This document shows, one piece after another, positions 43,611 through 51,390 of a DNA stretch of 64,000 nucleotides. Within the stretch, counting starts at the first letter, position 1, and the number at the start of each line of letters is the position of its first letter. Made by a program: the position numbers and the translations under genes. Source of the DNA: Flammeovirga sp. OC4 (GTDB taxonomy: Bacteria > Bacteroidota > Bacteroidia > Cytophagales > Flammeovirgaceae); contig NZ_JTAM01000013.1 of NCBI RefSeq assembly GCF_000812565.1, positions 1-64,000 of the forward strand, written 5' to 3'. The notes beneath the pieces are model-generated. The model worked only from the letters and a program-made list of their open reading frames with translations, searched no databases and was not told where the DNA came from.

Positions 43611-43646
43611 AAAAAACGATTCTCTGAAAAGGGGATCGTTTTTTTT
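43611..43646 (+). terminator. Rho-independent terminator after ppc
   Basis: AAAAAACGAT at 43611-43620 pairs with ATCGTTTTTT at 43635-43644, with the T run in the stem. It lies 21 bp after the ppc stop. Confidence 0.85.
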
Positions 43647-43811
43647 ATGTCTACAAAAAATATTTCTAAAATAATCCAATTGATGCTATGAAAACCAAAT
43701 GATTATACCTAAATTTTATTAACTATTTTAAGAAGTGCGAAAAGTCAAATTTGACAAATAACTTTCAAACTACTTCAAAAGATTTTTTTACTAAATCTAT
43801 TTTTCTATTTA

Positions 43812-44288
43812 ATGAAAACATTACTTCTTATAAGACATGCAGAAGCCGAAAGTGCATATTTCGGTGTAGATGACAGAAGAAGGGAGCTAACCCAAGAAGG
43901 ATTTACACAGGCAGTACATCTAGGAAAAAAAATAGCTTCTGGTAATTTTCAACCTGAGGTTATGTTTTATTCTGATGCTGTTAGAACAACAGTGACTACA
44001 CAATTAATCTTAGAGCAATTAGATATGCCACAAGAAGCAATTTTTGTAGAACCCTCGTTTTATGAAGCCAATGTGGGAAGGCTGCTAGATTTTATCAATC
44101 AAAGGGCAGATCAAGCAGATAGTTTAGCAATAGTAGGTCACAATCCTGCCATCAGTTTTCTAGCAGAATATCTGACAGGTGACGTTATTGGAAATTTATC
44201 ACCTGCAGATGCTGTAGTTATCACTTTTGATTTAGAATCATGGGAATTAGTTTCTCAAGCAACAGGATCGCTCCTGACTAGGTTATAA
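43812..44288 (+). CDS. sixA: SixA-like histidine phosphatase
   Basis: The product is a small histidine-phosphatase-fold enzyme of the SixA group, which removes phosphate from phosphohistidine, for example on HPt domains. 158 residues. The catalytic RHG-type motif is 'LLIRHAEAES' (RHA, as in SixA), with the Arg and second His in 'FYSDAVRTTVTT' and 'IVGHNPAISFLAEYL'. The SixA-like 'ELTQEGFTQAVHLGKKI' follows the first motif. Its end overlaps the end of the convergent LHPP-like gene by 6 bp. Assignment rests on length and motif order; a general phosphoglycerate-mutase-like phosphatase remains possible. Confidence 0.85.
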   Translation: MKTLLLIRHAEAESAYFGVDDRRRELTQEGFTQAVHLGKKIASGNFQPEVMFYSDAVRTTVTTQLILEQLDMPQEAIFVEPSFYEANVGRLLDFINQRADQADSLAIVGHNPAISFLAEYLTGDVIGNLSPADAVVITFDLESWELVSQATGSLLTRL

Positions 44289-45065
44289 TTCGTCCAATAA
44301 TTCATTTAAAGCATTAAAGTCATCAACAATTATATCAGGTTGTATGATGGCTTTTTCTGTTAACTCTTTTCGGTATTTTCCTGTTTTTACCTGGATAGCG
44401 GTCAATTGGGCTTCTTTTGCCCCTTGAATGTCACCAATTATATCATCACCGATCATTAAAAGTTCACTGGCATTCAAACCGATTTTTTGAATGGCAGATT
44501 CATAAAATGATTTGTCAGGTTTACCGATACACACGGATGTGGTAGAAGTAGCAAACTCAAGTCCTTTGATAAATGCTCCAATATCGATCCTTAAGCCTTC
44601 ACTAGCTTTCCAGAAGCGTCCATGATGTAGGCCCACAATTTTACTTCCGTTGATCACCTTTAGGAAAAGCTCATTCATCAGCTCATAGTCCCAGTTTTTT
44701 CCAATATCACCGACTACAATCACTTCTGGATCTTCCAAGTTCATCTCTATTTTTTCGTAGATCATCTCCTTGATAGAAGTGCTTGCTAATACTTGAGCAT
44801 TTTTGAAATTATTGTTGATTAAATAATCTCTTGTTGCTAATGGAGGGCTTAATACTTCTTCCTCCTTTAAAGGAATCCCCATTTTATCTAATTTATGAAA
44901 TAGTTCATTGGAAGTGATACCTGATGTATTGGTAACAAATAAGAATGGGTAACCTTTTTGTTTTAGTTTCTTAATGGTATCCACAACACCCTCAATCAAT
45001 ACTCCGTCATTGTAAAGTACTCCATCTAAATCACATAGAATACCATTAATATGTTTTAAATTCAT
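44283..45065 (-). CDS. HAD-IIA hydrolase of the LHPP type
   Basis: The product is a HAD-superfamily phosphatase with the class IIA cap. It resembles LHPP, the phospholysine/phosphohistidine inorganic pyrophosphate phosphatase known in animals, in segments such as 'GRFWKASEGLRIDIG', 'CIGKPDKSFYESAI', 'LLMIGDDIIGDIQGA' and 'AIQVKTGKYR'. The start is the ATG at 45065 ('MNLKHINGILCDLDGVL'); the frame extends 15 residues upstream from a weaker start. The nucleophile Asp is in 'DLDGVLYNDG', followed by 'TNTSG'. 260 residues. Convergent with, and overlapping by 6 bp, the sixA-like gene. Confidence 0.85.
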   Translation of the reverse strand: MNLKHINGILCDLDGVLYNDGVLIEGVVDTIKKLKQKGYPFLFVTNTSGITSNELFHKLDKMGIPLKEEEVLSPPLATRDYLINNNFKNAQVLASTSIKEMIYEKIEMNLEDPEVIVVGDIGKNWDYELMNELFLKVINGSKIVGLHHGRFWKASEGLRIDIGAFIKGLEFATSTTSVCIGKPDKSFYESAIQKIGLNASELLMIGDDIIGDIQGAKEAQLTAIQVKTGKYRKELTEKAIIQPDIIVDDFNALNELLDEL

Positions 45066-45148
45066 GGATATAAGTTGTATTTTTCTAATTTTAACTAAAC
45101 ATAACATCAAAGAGTAAATTCAAACAATGATACTACTTACCTATGTTG

Positions 45149-45156
45149 TACTTTTG
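45149..45156 (+). promoter_or_regulatory. -7 promoter element of the Kelch gene
   Basis: TACTTTTG matches TAnnTTTG exactly, 20 bp before the ATG at 45177. A good -33 TTG is not found at the right spacing, so it is a partial match. Confidence 0.4.
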
Positions 45157-45176
45157 TATTAATAATTGAAAACTAT

Positions 45177-46163
45177 ATGAAGCTGTTATCTTCTTCAATA
45201 TATGGATATTGTCTTTTGACGCTTAGCGTGATTATACAGTCATGTGTATCCGCCAATATATCAAAAGAGTTTGAGAATGCTACTTTGCGTTTTTCTAAAG
45301 GTACACCTATGCCATCACCTCGTGCATACATGGGTTATTGTAATACCCCTAAAACTACTTTTGTAGTAGGAGGAATGAACAAGGCAGAAGAGCATTACAA
45401 TACAATACTCTCGTATTCTCCCAAAAATGATAGCTGGAATGAAGTGACTCCTATCAATATCAAAGGAGAGAAACTCATCAACACTACCATTTCAAGCGGA
45501 AGTATGTTCCTGTTTAACGGAACGAAAGGGAATGAAGATGATCCCATGGCTAGTATCGATGTCAATGTGAGAGAGGTAGCCTATAATAACAGAGTACCAG
45601 AAATTATGAATGTGTCTTTAAATCCTCAGGCTATTCATAAATCTTCCATTGCAGAATGGAAAGGAAGGGTATTCTTATTCGGAGGTAAAATTGACAATGA
45701 CACTTACTCTAACACGCTGTTTTCATTTGATTCAAAAAAGAAAGAATGGAAACAATTAGCCCATATGCCAAAGCAGATGATTACTTATGGGGCAGTTTCA
45801 AATGGTAAATTATATGTGTTTGGAGGTAAAAATGAGGCTCCTATTGATGAGATCTACATGTATAACATCAAAGTAGACCGATGGGTGAAAGTAGGGAAAT
45901 TAGCAGAGCCAATTGTGGATGCTACAATCACTAGCTACGGTAGTAATATTGTTATTTTTAGTAATGAACAACTCTTTATTTACAATACAGATAAAGGTAC
46001 TTTGAAGCGTTATCATACGAATATTGGAAAATTAGTAGGTAACGGAATGACAATTTCTGCAGATAAATTGATTATTTTTGGCGGTGTGAAAACCAATAGT
46101 GTAGGAAAGGATGTTTATTCCTCAACGGTTTACACTTTGGACGTTCAAAAAATATTACAATAA
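45177..46163 (+). CDS. Kelch-repeat lipoprotein
   Basis: The 328-residue product carries a lipoprotein signal with Cys at about residue 23 ('VIIQSC'). The mature part has Kelch repeats that form a beta-propeller: 'TFVVGGMNKAEEHYNTILSY', 'VFLFGGKIDNDTYSNTLFSFD', 'LYVFGGKNEAPIDEIYMYNI' and 'LIIFGGVKTNS'. The 'GG' pairs and the aromatic/Trp positions ('KKEWKQLAHMP', 'DRWVKVGKL') fit Kelch motifs. It is probably surface-exposed and used for binding. It lies 15 bp before hisC, so the two may be co-transcribed, though a functional link is not obvious. Confidence 0.85.
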   Translation: MKLLSSSIYGYCLLTLSVIIQSCVSANISKEFENATLRFSKGTPMPSPRAYMGYCNTPKTTFVVGGMNKAEEHYNTILSYSPKNDSWNEVTPINIKGEKLINTTISSGSMFLFNGTKGNEDDPMASIDVNVREVAYNNRVPEIMNVSLNPQAIHKSSIAEWKGRVFLFGGKIDNDTYSNTLFSFDSKKKEWKQLAHMPKQMITYGAVSNGKLYVFGGKNEAPIDEIYMYNIKVDRWVKVGKLAEPIVDATITSYGSNIVIFSNEQLFIYNTDKGTLKRYHTNIGKLVGNGMTISADKLIIFGGVKTNSVGKDVYSSTVYTLDVQKILQ

Positions 46164-46178
46164 GTTTATCTGTATACC

Positions 46179-47243
46179 ATGAACAAAACTAACATAGATA
46201 TACAGTCATTGTTACGTGAACACATCCGCTCAATGACGCCTTACTCATCAGCAAGAGATGAGTTTGAAGATGTATCAACGGAAAATATATTTCTTGATGC
46301 AAATGAAAATCCTTTTGGAACGGCTACGGGAGAACCTTATAATCGATACCCTGATCCATATCAAAGGGCAGTTAAAGCAAAGTTATCTCCAATAAAGAAT
46401 ATTCCAACAGATCATATTTTCTTGGGAAATGGCAGCGATGAACCTATTGATTTATTGTTTAGAGCTTTTGTCGAACCTCAAAAAGAAAATGTAATTATTC
46501 TCCCTCCAACTTACGGAATGTATAAAGTAAGTGCGGACCTCAATAACGTTGAAGTGAGAGAAGTTGCATTGACCGCTGAATTGGATTTAGACGTGGAGGG
46601 GATATTAAGTAAAGTAGATGAGCATACAAAAATCATATTCGTATGTTCTCCAAATAATCCAACTGGAGGAGCTGTTAGTTCTGATAAAATAGAACAGTTA
46701 TTGACAAGTTTCGACGGGTTGGTGATTGTTGATGAAGCTTATATTGATTTTTCATCTCAGCCTTCATTTATCTCAAAATTGTCATCATATAACAATTTGA
46801 TTGTGTTACAGACTTTTTCTAAAGCATGGGGAATGGCTGGCCTTCGCTTAGGAATGATGTTCGCTTCACCTGAAATAATAAAAGTGTTCAATACAATCAA
46901 ACCACCTTATAACATTAATCAGTTGACACAAGAAAAAGCTTTAGAGGCTTTAGATAATGTGGATAAAGTGGAAGAGATGGTGCGTAAACTTCTTGCAGAA
47001 AGAACAAGATTGGAAGAAGAATTGGATAAAATGCCTTTTGTAAAAAACAGGTATCCTTCTGATGCAAACTTTATTTTAATCCAAGTAGAGGCTGCAGATA
47101 AAATGTACAATGAGTTGGTGGAAAAAGGGATTGTGATCAGAAATCGCTCTAAGGTATTATTATGTGATCAAGGCCTCCGTATCTCAATTGGAACCGAAGA
47201 AGAAAATAATAAATTCTTAGCAGAGTTTAGTCAGTTAGGCTAA
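46179..47243 (+). CDS. hisC: Histidinol-phosphate aminotransferase
   Basis: HisC transfers an amino group in the seventh step of histidine synthesis (imidazole-acetol phosphate to histidinol phosphate) and uses PLP. 354 residues. Motifs: 'LDANENPFG', 'LGNGSDEPIDLLFRAF', 'CSPNNPTGGAV', 'IVDEAYIDF' and the PLP lysine region 'QTFSKAWGMAGLRLG'. C-terminal motif 'RIS-GTEEEN' is intact. The gene is separated from other his genes, being linked only to a Kelch lipoprotein gene upstream by 15 bp. Some HisC proteins also transaminate aromatic acids; that is not excluded. Confidence 0.92.
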   Translation: MNKTNIDIQSLLREHIRSMTPYSSARDEFEDVSTENIFLDANENPFGTATGEPYNRYPDPYQRAVKAKLSPIKNIPTDHIFLGNGSDEPIDLLFRAFVEPQKENVIILPPTYGMYKVSADLNNVEVREVALTAELDLDVEGILSKVDEHTKIIFVCSPNNPTGGAVSSDKIEQLLTSFDGLVIVDEAYIDFSSQPSFISKLSSYNNLIVLQTFSKAWGMAGLRLGMMFASPEIIKVFNTIKPPYNINQLTQEKALEALDNVDKVEEMVRKLLAERTRLEEELDKMPFVKNRYPSDANFILIQVEAADKMYNELVEKGIVIRNRSKVLLCDQGLRISIGTEEENNKFLAEFSQLG

Positions 47244-47260
47244 TTGATTATCTCAAAATG

Positions 47261-47303
47261 AATACCCCATAATAGTTTGAAAATCAATTATGGGGTATTT
47301 TTT
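47261..47303. terminator. Bidirectional terminator between hisC and the pabC-like gene
   Basis: AATACCCCATAAT at 47261-47273 pairs with ATTATGGGGTATT at 47287-47299 (13 bp), followed by T. It sits between convergent genes and, with A residues before the stem, may end both. Confidence 0.85.
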
Positions 47304-47315
47304 ATAAATAATATC

Positions 47316-48140
47316 TTAGTCATAAGCTTGTTCAAAAACTTTTTTCCAAGCGTCGACAACTTTATATTGCTTTTCGCCAATTTCTTTGATCATCGTCACA
47401 CCTGTTACATTTGTTGTCATTACTGTATCTGCTTCCATCAGTTCGGCTTTTCGAGCAAATACTTTTCTGACTTTATATCCCTTTAGTTCTAAATGAGCAA
47501 TGATATTTTTTCGAGCAATACCAGACACACAACCAACAGCCACTTTTGGAGTATAGATGACTTTATCTTTAATCCAAAAGAGGTTTCCAGAGATTGTTTC
47601 AGCAAGGTAGCCATCATAATTGATTAAAATAAGATCATCAAGTGCTCTCGTTTTCTTTTCAATACCTGCAAAGGTATAAGTCATAGAAGACAAAGACTTA
47701 CAAAACGATACTGGAGTCAAAGGAACTTTAATGGACTCTCCATAATCAACTATCAAAGATTTTTTACTATCTGCTTTTTCAAAAGGTTGAATCGATAAAA
47801 GTGTGTAGTAGTTAGAGTTGTTAGGAGTATAGAGACCACCTTCTTTTCGCCAGATCATTAACTTTATTCTACAGTCACCTTCAATATCATTTTTCTTTTT
47901 CAATGTCTTGAAGGCACCATAGATATATTCTTTATCTTGAAAATCTGAAGGAAAGTTGATCTGAAGTTCTTTTAATCCACGTTTTATTCGATCAATGTGA
48001 TCATCTAAAAATCGGATAGTCCCATTCTGGGAAATCATAGTTTCAAAAAGTCCATCGCCGTATTGAAACCCTCTGTCAGAATAAGATACTCCCGTTTTAG
48101 ATGCTTTTTCGATTTCGTTGTTAAATAAGACGTAACTCAT
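47316..48140 (-). CDS. Class IV aminotransferase (PabC-like)
   Basis: The product is a PLP fold-type IV enzyme, most like 4-amino-4-deoxychorismate lyase (PabC) or branched-chain aminotransferases. 274 residues. The N-terminal motif is 'GFQYGDGLFETM', followed by 'FLDDHIDRIKRGL'. The lysine motif is 'SLSSMTYTFAGIEKK', and 'LINYDGYLAETISGNLFWI' and 'GCVSGIARKNII' are typical of the family. It is the last gene of a four-gene minus-strand operon and begins 4 bp after the smpB stop. It is not in a pab cluster, so substrate assignment is inferred only. Confidence 0.85.
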   Translation of the reverse strand: MSYVLFNNEIEKASKTGVSYSDRGFQYGDGLFETMISQNGTIRFLDDHIDRIKRGLKELQINFPSDFQDKEYIYGAFKTLKKKNDIEGDCRIKLMIWRKEGGLYTPNNSNYYTLLSIQPFEKADSKKSLIVDYGESIKVPLTPVSFCKSLSSMTYTFAGIEKKTRALDDLILINYDGYLAETISGNLFWIKDKVIYTPKVAVGCVSGIARKNIIAHLELKGYKVRKVFARKAELMEADTVMTTNVTGVTMIKEIGEKQYKVVDAWKKVFEQAYD

Positions 48141-48144
48141 AAAG

Positions 48145-48612
48145 TTAGTATTTCATTCTAGATAACTCTCTTTTTTGATCTTTCTCTTTCAGATCATTAC
48201 GCTTGTCATAAAGCTTTTTACCTCTTGCTAAGGCAATTTCTAATTTTGCTAAACCTCTATCGTTGATAAAAAGTTGAGTAGGGATAACCGTAAAACCTGT
48301 TTCTTTCACTTTTCTATCCAACTTATCTAATTCTCTTCTTGTCAAAAGAAGTTTACGGTCTGCTTTAGCTTCGTGATTATTGTAGCCACCCATTTCATAA
48401 GGAGCAATGTGCATGCTTCTTACAATCAGTTCATCTCCAATAAACAGGCAGAAAGCATCTTGTAAACTAACTTTCTGCATACGAATTGATTTTATTTCGG
48501 AACCTTTTAAAGAAATCCCTGCTACGAGTTTTTCAACAAACTCATACTCATGAGAAGCCTTTCGGTTTTTGATTTTTACTTTTTGTTTTATTTCTAATTT
48601 CTTTCCTCCCAT
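48145..48612 (-). CDS. smpB: SsrA-binding protein
   Basis: SmpB binds tmRNA and helps rescue stalled ribosomes by trans-translation. 155 residues, the normal length. Family motifs: 'NRKASHEYEF', 'AGISLKGSEIKSIR', 'FIGDELIVRSMHIAPYE', 'RKLLLTRRELDKL', 'VIPTQLFINDRGLAKLEIALARGKKLYDKR'-type C-terminal region, with the tail 'KEKDQKRELSRMKY'. The tmRNA gene (ssrA) was not seen in this window. It lies 10 bp after comB and 4 bp before the pabC-like gene, so it shares their transcript. Confidence 0.96.
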   Translation of the reverse strand: MGGKKLEIKQKVKIKNRKASHEYEFVEKLVAGISLKGSEIKSIRMQKVSLQDAFCLFIGDELIVRSMHIAPYEMGGYNNHEAKADRKLLLTRRELDKLDRKVKETGFTVIPTQLFINDRGLAKLEIALARGKKLYDKRNDLKEKDQKRELSRMKY

Positions 48613-48622
48613 AATGCTGATT

Positions 48623-49330
48623 TTAAATTGTTATTTCCCCATTCTTAAGAATAGGAAGTGCATCACAATAATCCTCCTGAGCACAAAAGGCAAGGTCAGA
48701 CTTGGCTTTCAAACCACTTAATCGTTTAGCATGTGAAGCATTGAATTGAATGCTCTCTACTAGATTGTCTTTACATGCTTTATATTGGGTCAATGCCATG
48801 AATGAAGCATCGTCTGTAAGATTACATTCATCTTGTAATCTATCAATTAGAGCACCCGCAAATAAAGTATCTTCAAGACTTGGATTACCTTTCCATCCTG
48901 CACAAATAATGACAACGTCTTTTTGAGCTGATTTCAAAAAATTAGCAACAGCTGAAACATTCAATAAAGCACCGATAACGATCTGATCTGCTCTTTTCTT
49001 TGCTTCCGTAATCGCCACTGTACCGTTTGTTGTAGTCATGCAGATGTCCTTGCCGCGGTATTCTTCCTGCATGTGTTCTTGAGGAGAATTACCAATCGTG
49101 AACTCCTTTACTTTTACTCCCCCTCTTTCTCCAGCTGTAATATAGCCTTTTTTTGAATAATCAAGTGCTTCCTCAACCGTCATAACGGGGATAACACTTT
49201 TCACACCTGCATTTAAACCTGCAACCATACATGAAGTTGCTCTCAAAACATCTGTAACAACGGCAATTTTTCCTTCGAGTTGATGTAAGGATAAAATCTC
49301 CGGGGTGAGACAAGTCTCTATATTTATCAT
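48623..49330 (-). CDS. comB: 2-phosphosulfolactate phosphatase
   Basis: ComB removes phosphate from 2-phosphosulfolactate to give sulfolactate, a step of coenzyme M synthesis in methanogens. The 235-residue product has the family segments 'VVTDVLRATSCM', 'ITAGERGGVKV', 'GNSPQEH', 'TTTNGTVAI', 'GALLNVSAVANFL' and 'ICAGWKGNPSLEDTLFAG'. In bacteria such proteins are found without a coenzyme M pathway, so here it probably makes or recycles sulfolactate or a related sulfonate; a link to sulfonolipids of Bacteroidota is a guess. It starts 3 bp after the HMG-CoA lyase-like gene and precedes smpB by 10 bp. Confidence 0.9.
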   Translation of the reverse strand: MINIETCLTPEILSLHQLEGKIAVVTDVLRATSCMVAGLNAGVKSVIPVMTVEEALDYSKKGYITAGERGGVKVKEFTIGNSPQEHMQEEYRGKDICMTTTNGTVAITEAKKRADQIVIGALLNVSAVANFLKSAQKDVVIICAGWKGNPSLEDTLFAGALIDRLQDECNLTDDASFMALTQYKACKDNLVESIQFNASHAKRLSGLKAKSDLAFCAQEDYCDALPILKNGEITI

Positions 49331-49333
49331 TTT

Positions 49334-50185
49334 CTAACCTATATTTTGACGTCTAAATTCTGACGCCTTCTTTAAAGTATCTAAGTTTAAGGCGGGCATT
49401 AACGAAGGTTGATCTTGGAGAGCCTCAATAAGTGATTCGGTGGCTAAGTTTCCAGTAAGACTGTCTTTAGCCATAGGACATCCTCCAAGTCCGCCAAGGG
49501 CTGTATCTATTCTTCTACAACCTGCATTAATTGCTGCTCTTGCTAGTTCAGTTGCCTTAAAAGGATTACAGTGCAAATGTACACCCAATTCTGTATTGGT
49601 CAATAATTTTGAGGCATTTTCAAATAAAACTTGAATATCTTTTGCATTTGCAGTACCGATTGTATCCGATAATGAGAGTATTGTTATGCCCATTTCAGAA
49701 AGTTCGTGTGCCATTTCTAACACTTTAGAGGTTGAATAATCCTCTTGATAGGGGTTGCCAAATGCCATTGATAAGTAGGCGACCGTTACTTTTTGATGCG
49801 CTTGTGCAATAGTATTGATGTTGTTTAATGCTTCTTTTGCAGCTTGGATCGATTTTTTTGTATTTCTTTCTTGAAAAATTTCTGAGACAGAAAGGGGAAA
49901 GCCTAAATATTCAATTTCAGCATGTTGTACCGCATCATTGGCACCTCTCTCGTTGACTACAATGGAGAGCAGTTTTGTATTCGTATTTTCCAATTCTAAA
50001 CCAGCCAAAACTTCCTTTGTATCTTTCATTTGAGGAATGGCTTTAGGAGATACAAAACTTCCAAAGTCTAAGGTGTCAAATCCTACTTTTAGCAATAAAT
50101 TCAAGTATTCAATTTTTGTCAGTGTAGGGATGAACTGAGAGAGCCCTTGCATTGCATCTCTAGGGCATTCTATAATTTTAACCAT
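49334..50185 (-). CDS. mvaB: HMG-CoA lyase-like enzyme
   Basis: The product is a DRE-TIM metallolyase of the hydroxymethylglutaryl-CoA lyase type, which splits HMG-CoA into acetyl-CoA and acetoacetate, a step in leucine breakdown. 283 residues. Motifs: 'IIECPRDAMQGL' (the DR motif: P-R-D-x-x-Q), 'VGFDTLDFGSFVSPKAIPQM', 'SLSDTIGTA', 'GVHLHCNP' (metal-binding H-x-H) and 'GLGGCPMA' (the conserved Cys loop). It is the first gene of the operon with comB, smpB and a pabC-like gene, with 3 bp to comB. The full leucine pathway is not nearby. A related lyase function is possible. Confidence 0.85.
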   Translation of the reverse strand: MVKIIECPRDAMQGLSQFIPTLTKIEYLNLLLKVGFDTLDFGSFVSPKAIPQMKDTKEVLAGLELENTNTKLLSIVVNERGANDAVQHAEIEYLGFPLSVSEIFQERNTKKSIQAAKEALNNINTIAQAHQKVTVAYLSMAFGNPYQEDYSTSKVLEMAHELSEMGITILSLSDTIGTANAKDIQVLFENASKLLTNTELGVHLHCNPFKATELARAAINAGCRRIDTALGGLGGCPMAKDSLTGNLATESLIEALQDQPSLMPALNLDTLKKASEFRRQNIG

Positions 50186-50454
50186 CGTTAGTAGTGTTTA
50201 TTTTTGTGTGTATTATTGGTTCTCTTATTGAACTTAATGAAAAAAAAGATAAGCTGTAAATTTCCTCTACAAAAAATAATGTTGAATGGTTAATCAACTA
50301 GAAATGAGGAATATGTATTTTAAATTAATAATTTCTTATCATTCTGTAAATGAGGTGTTTACATTTTTATTTCTGATTAGAAATGATTATATTAATTGGA
50401 TTAAATGAATATGAGAACTACTGTTCTGTCAGAATTTTAACCAATTAACAGACT

Positions 50455-51276
50455 ATGGCTTACCTAAATGTAAACAACCAATCATTGTATTATGAGGACC
50501 ATGGGGATAAAGAGGCTCCGGTAATACTTTTTATGCATGGCTTTTTGATGAGTTCAAAAATGTTTGCGTCACAAGTTGAATTCTTTTCTTCTTATCGTAT
50601 CATTACTTTTGATGCAAGAGCTTTTGGTAAAACGAAGTGGGATGGAAAACCTTTCTCTTTATATGATACCGTGAGTGACTGTATGGCAATTTTAGATCAC
50701 CTTGGCATTGAAAAAGTGATATTGGCTGGAATGTCACAAGGTGGGTATGCAGCATTGAGAGTTGCACTCCGGTTTCCCTCAAGAGTACAAGGCTTAATCT
50801 TGATTAGTACTTCAGCACATATTGATTCTGAAGAGGTAAAAACAGGGTATAGAGAAGTAAGAGATACATGGATGAATCATGGATTACTATCAGAACTACA
50901 TGAGAATCTTATGACGGGTATTATAGGTCCTAAAGACGGAAATGAATGCCATTGGAATAAATGGACTCCGTTGTGGCAAGAAAGAACTGGAGAACAAATA
51001 TTTCATGCCATGAATAACTTGATTGATAGAGATGATATTCAATCTTTTTTGCCCGACATCAAATGCCCAGCTTTAATTATTCATGGAGATCAGGATTTTG
51101 GAGTACCGTTTTCGATGGGACAATACCTTTATCAAAACCTTCCTAATGCTGTAGGCTTTATTAAAATTGAAGATGGTGCACACGGTGCGATTATGACACA
51201 TGCAGAGACCGTCAATGGTACATTACTCTATCATTTGGAAAATCACTTGTTACCTAAATTGGAAAAGCAAGATTAG
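50455..51276 (+). CDS. Alpha/beta hydrolase
   Basis: The product is a serine hydrolase of the alpha/beta-hydrolase fold, 273 residues, cytoplasmic. The oxyanion motif is 'LFMHGFLMSSKMF' (H-G). The nucleophile is Ser94 in 'AGMSQGGYAALR' (G-x-S-x-G). The acid is the Asp in 'IIHGDQDFGVP', and the catalytic His is in 'EDGAHGAIM'. There is a cap between. No lipase or haloalkane features can be read further. The divergent gap upstream (269 bp) holds the promoters; a hairpin terminator follows. Confidence 0.9.
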   Translation: MAYLNVNNQSLYYEDHGDKEAPVILFMHGFLMSSKMFASQVEFFSSYRIITFDARAFGKTKWDGKPFSLYDTVSDCMAILDHLGIEKVILAGMSQGGYAALRVALRFPSRVQGLILISTSAHIDSEEVKTGYREVRDTWMNHGLLSELHENLMTGIIGPKDGNECHWNKWTPLWQERTGEQIFHAMNNLIDRDDIQSFLPDIKCPALIIHGDQDFGVPFSMGQYLYQNLPNAVGFIKIEDGAHGAIMTHAETVNGTLLYHLENHLLPKLEKQD

Positions 51277-51291
51277 TTAAAATGAATCATG

Positions 51292-51334
51292 AAAAGGTTA
51301 AACTGTTTTAATATCGAGATAACCCTTTTGTTTT
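51292..51334 (+). terminator. Hairpin after the alpha/beta hydrolase gene
   Basis: AAAAGGTTA at 51292-51300 pairs with TAACCCTTTT at 51320-51329, with one bulged base, followed by a G and four T. Confidence 0.6.
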
Positions 51335-51350
51335 CAGATTGATCAATAAG

Positions 51351-51382
51351 TAGTTTACTGGAACTTACTCTCTAGTAAACTA
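51351..51382. promoter_or_regulatory. Inverted repeat upstream of the OmpA-like gene
   Basis: TAGTTTACT (51351-51359) and AGTAAACTA (51374-51382) are perfect 9-bp arms, 8 bp ahead of the start at 51391. The core TAGTTTAC/GTAAACTA also occurs in the ends of the ~390-bp elements but in the opposite arrangement. Confidence 0.45.
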
Positions 51383-51390
51383 TTGTTGAT

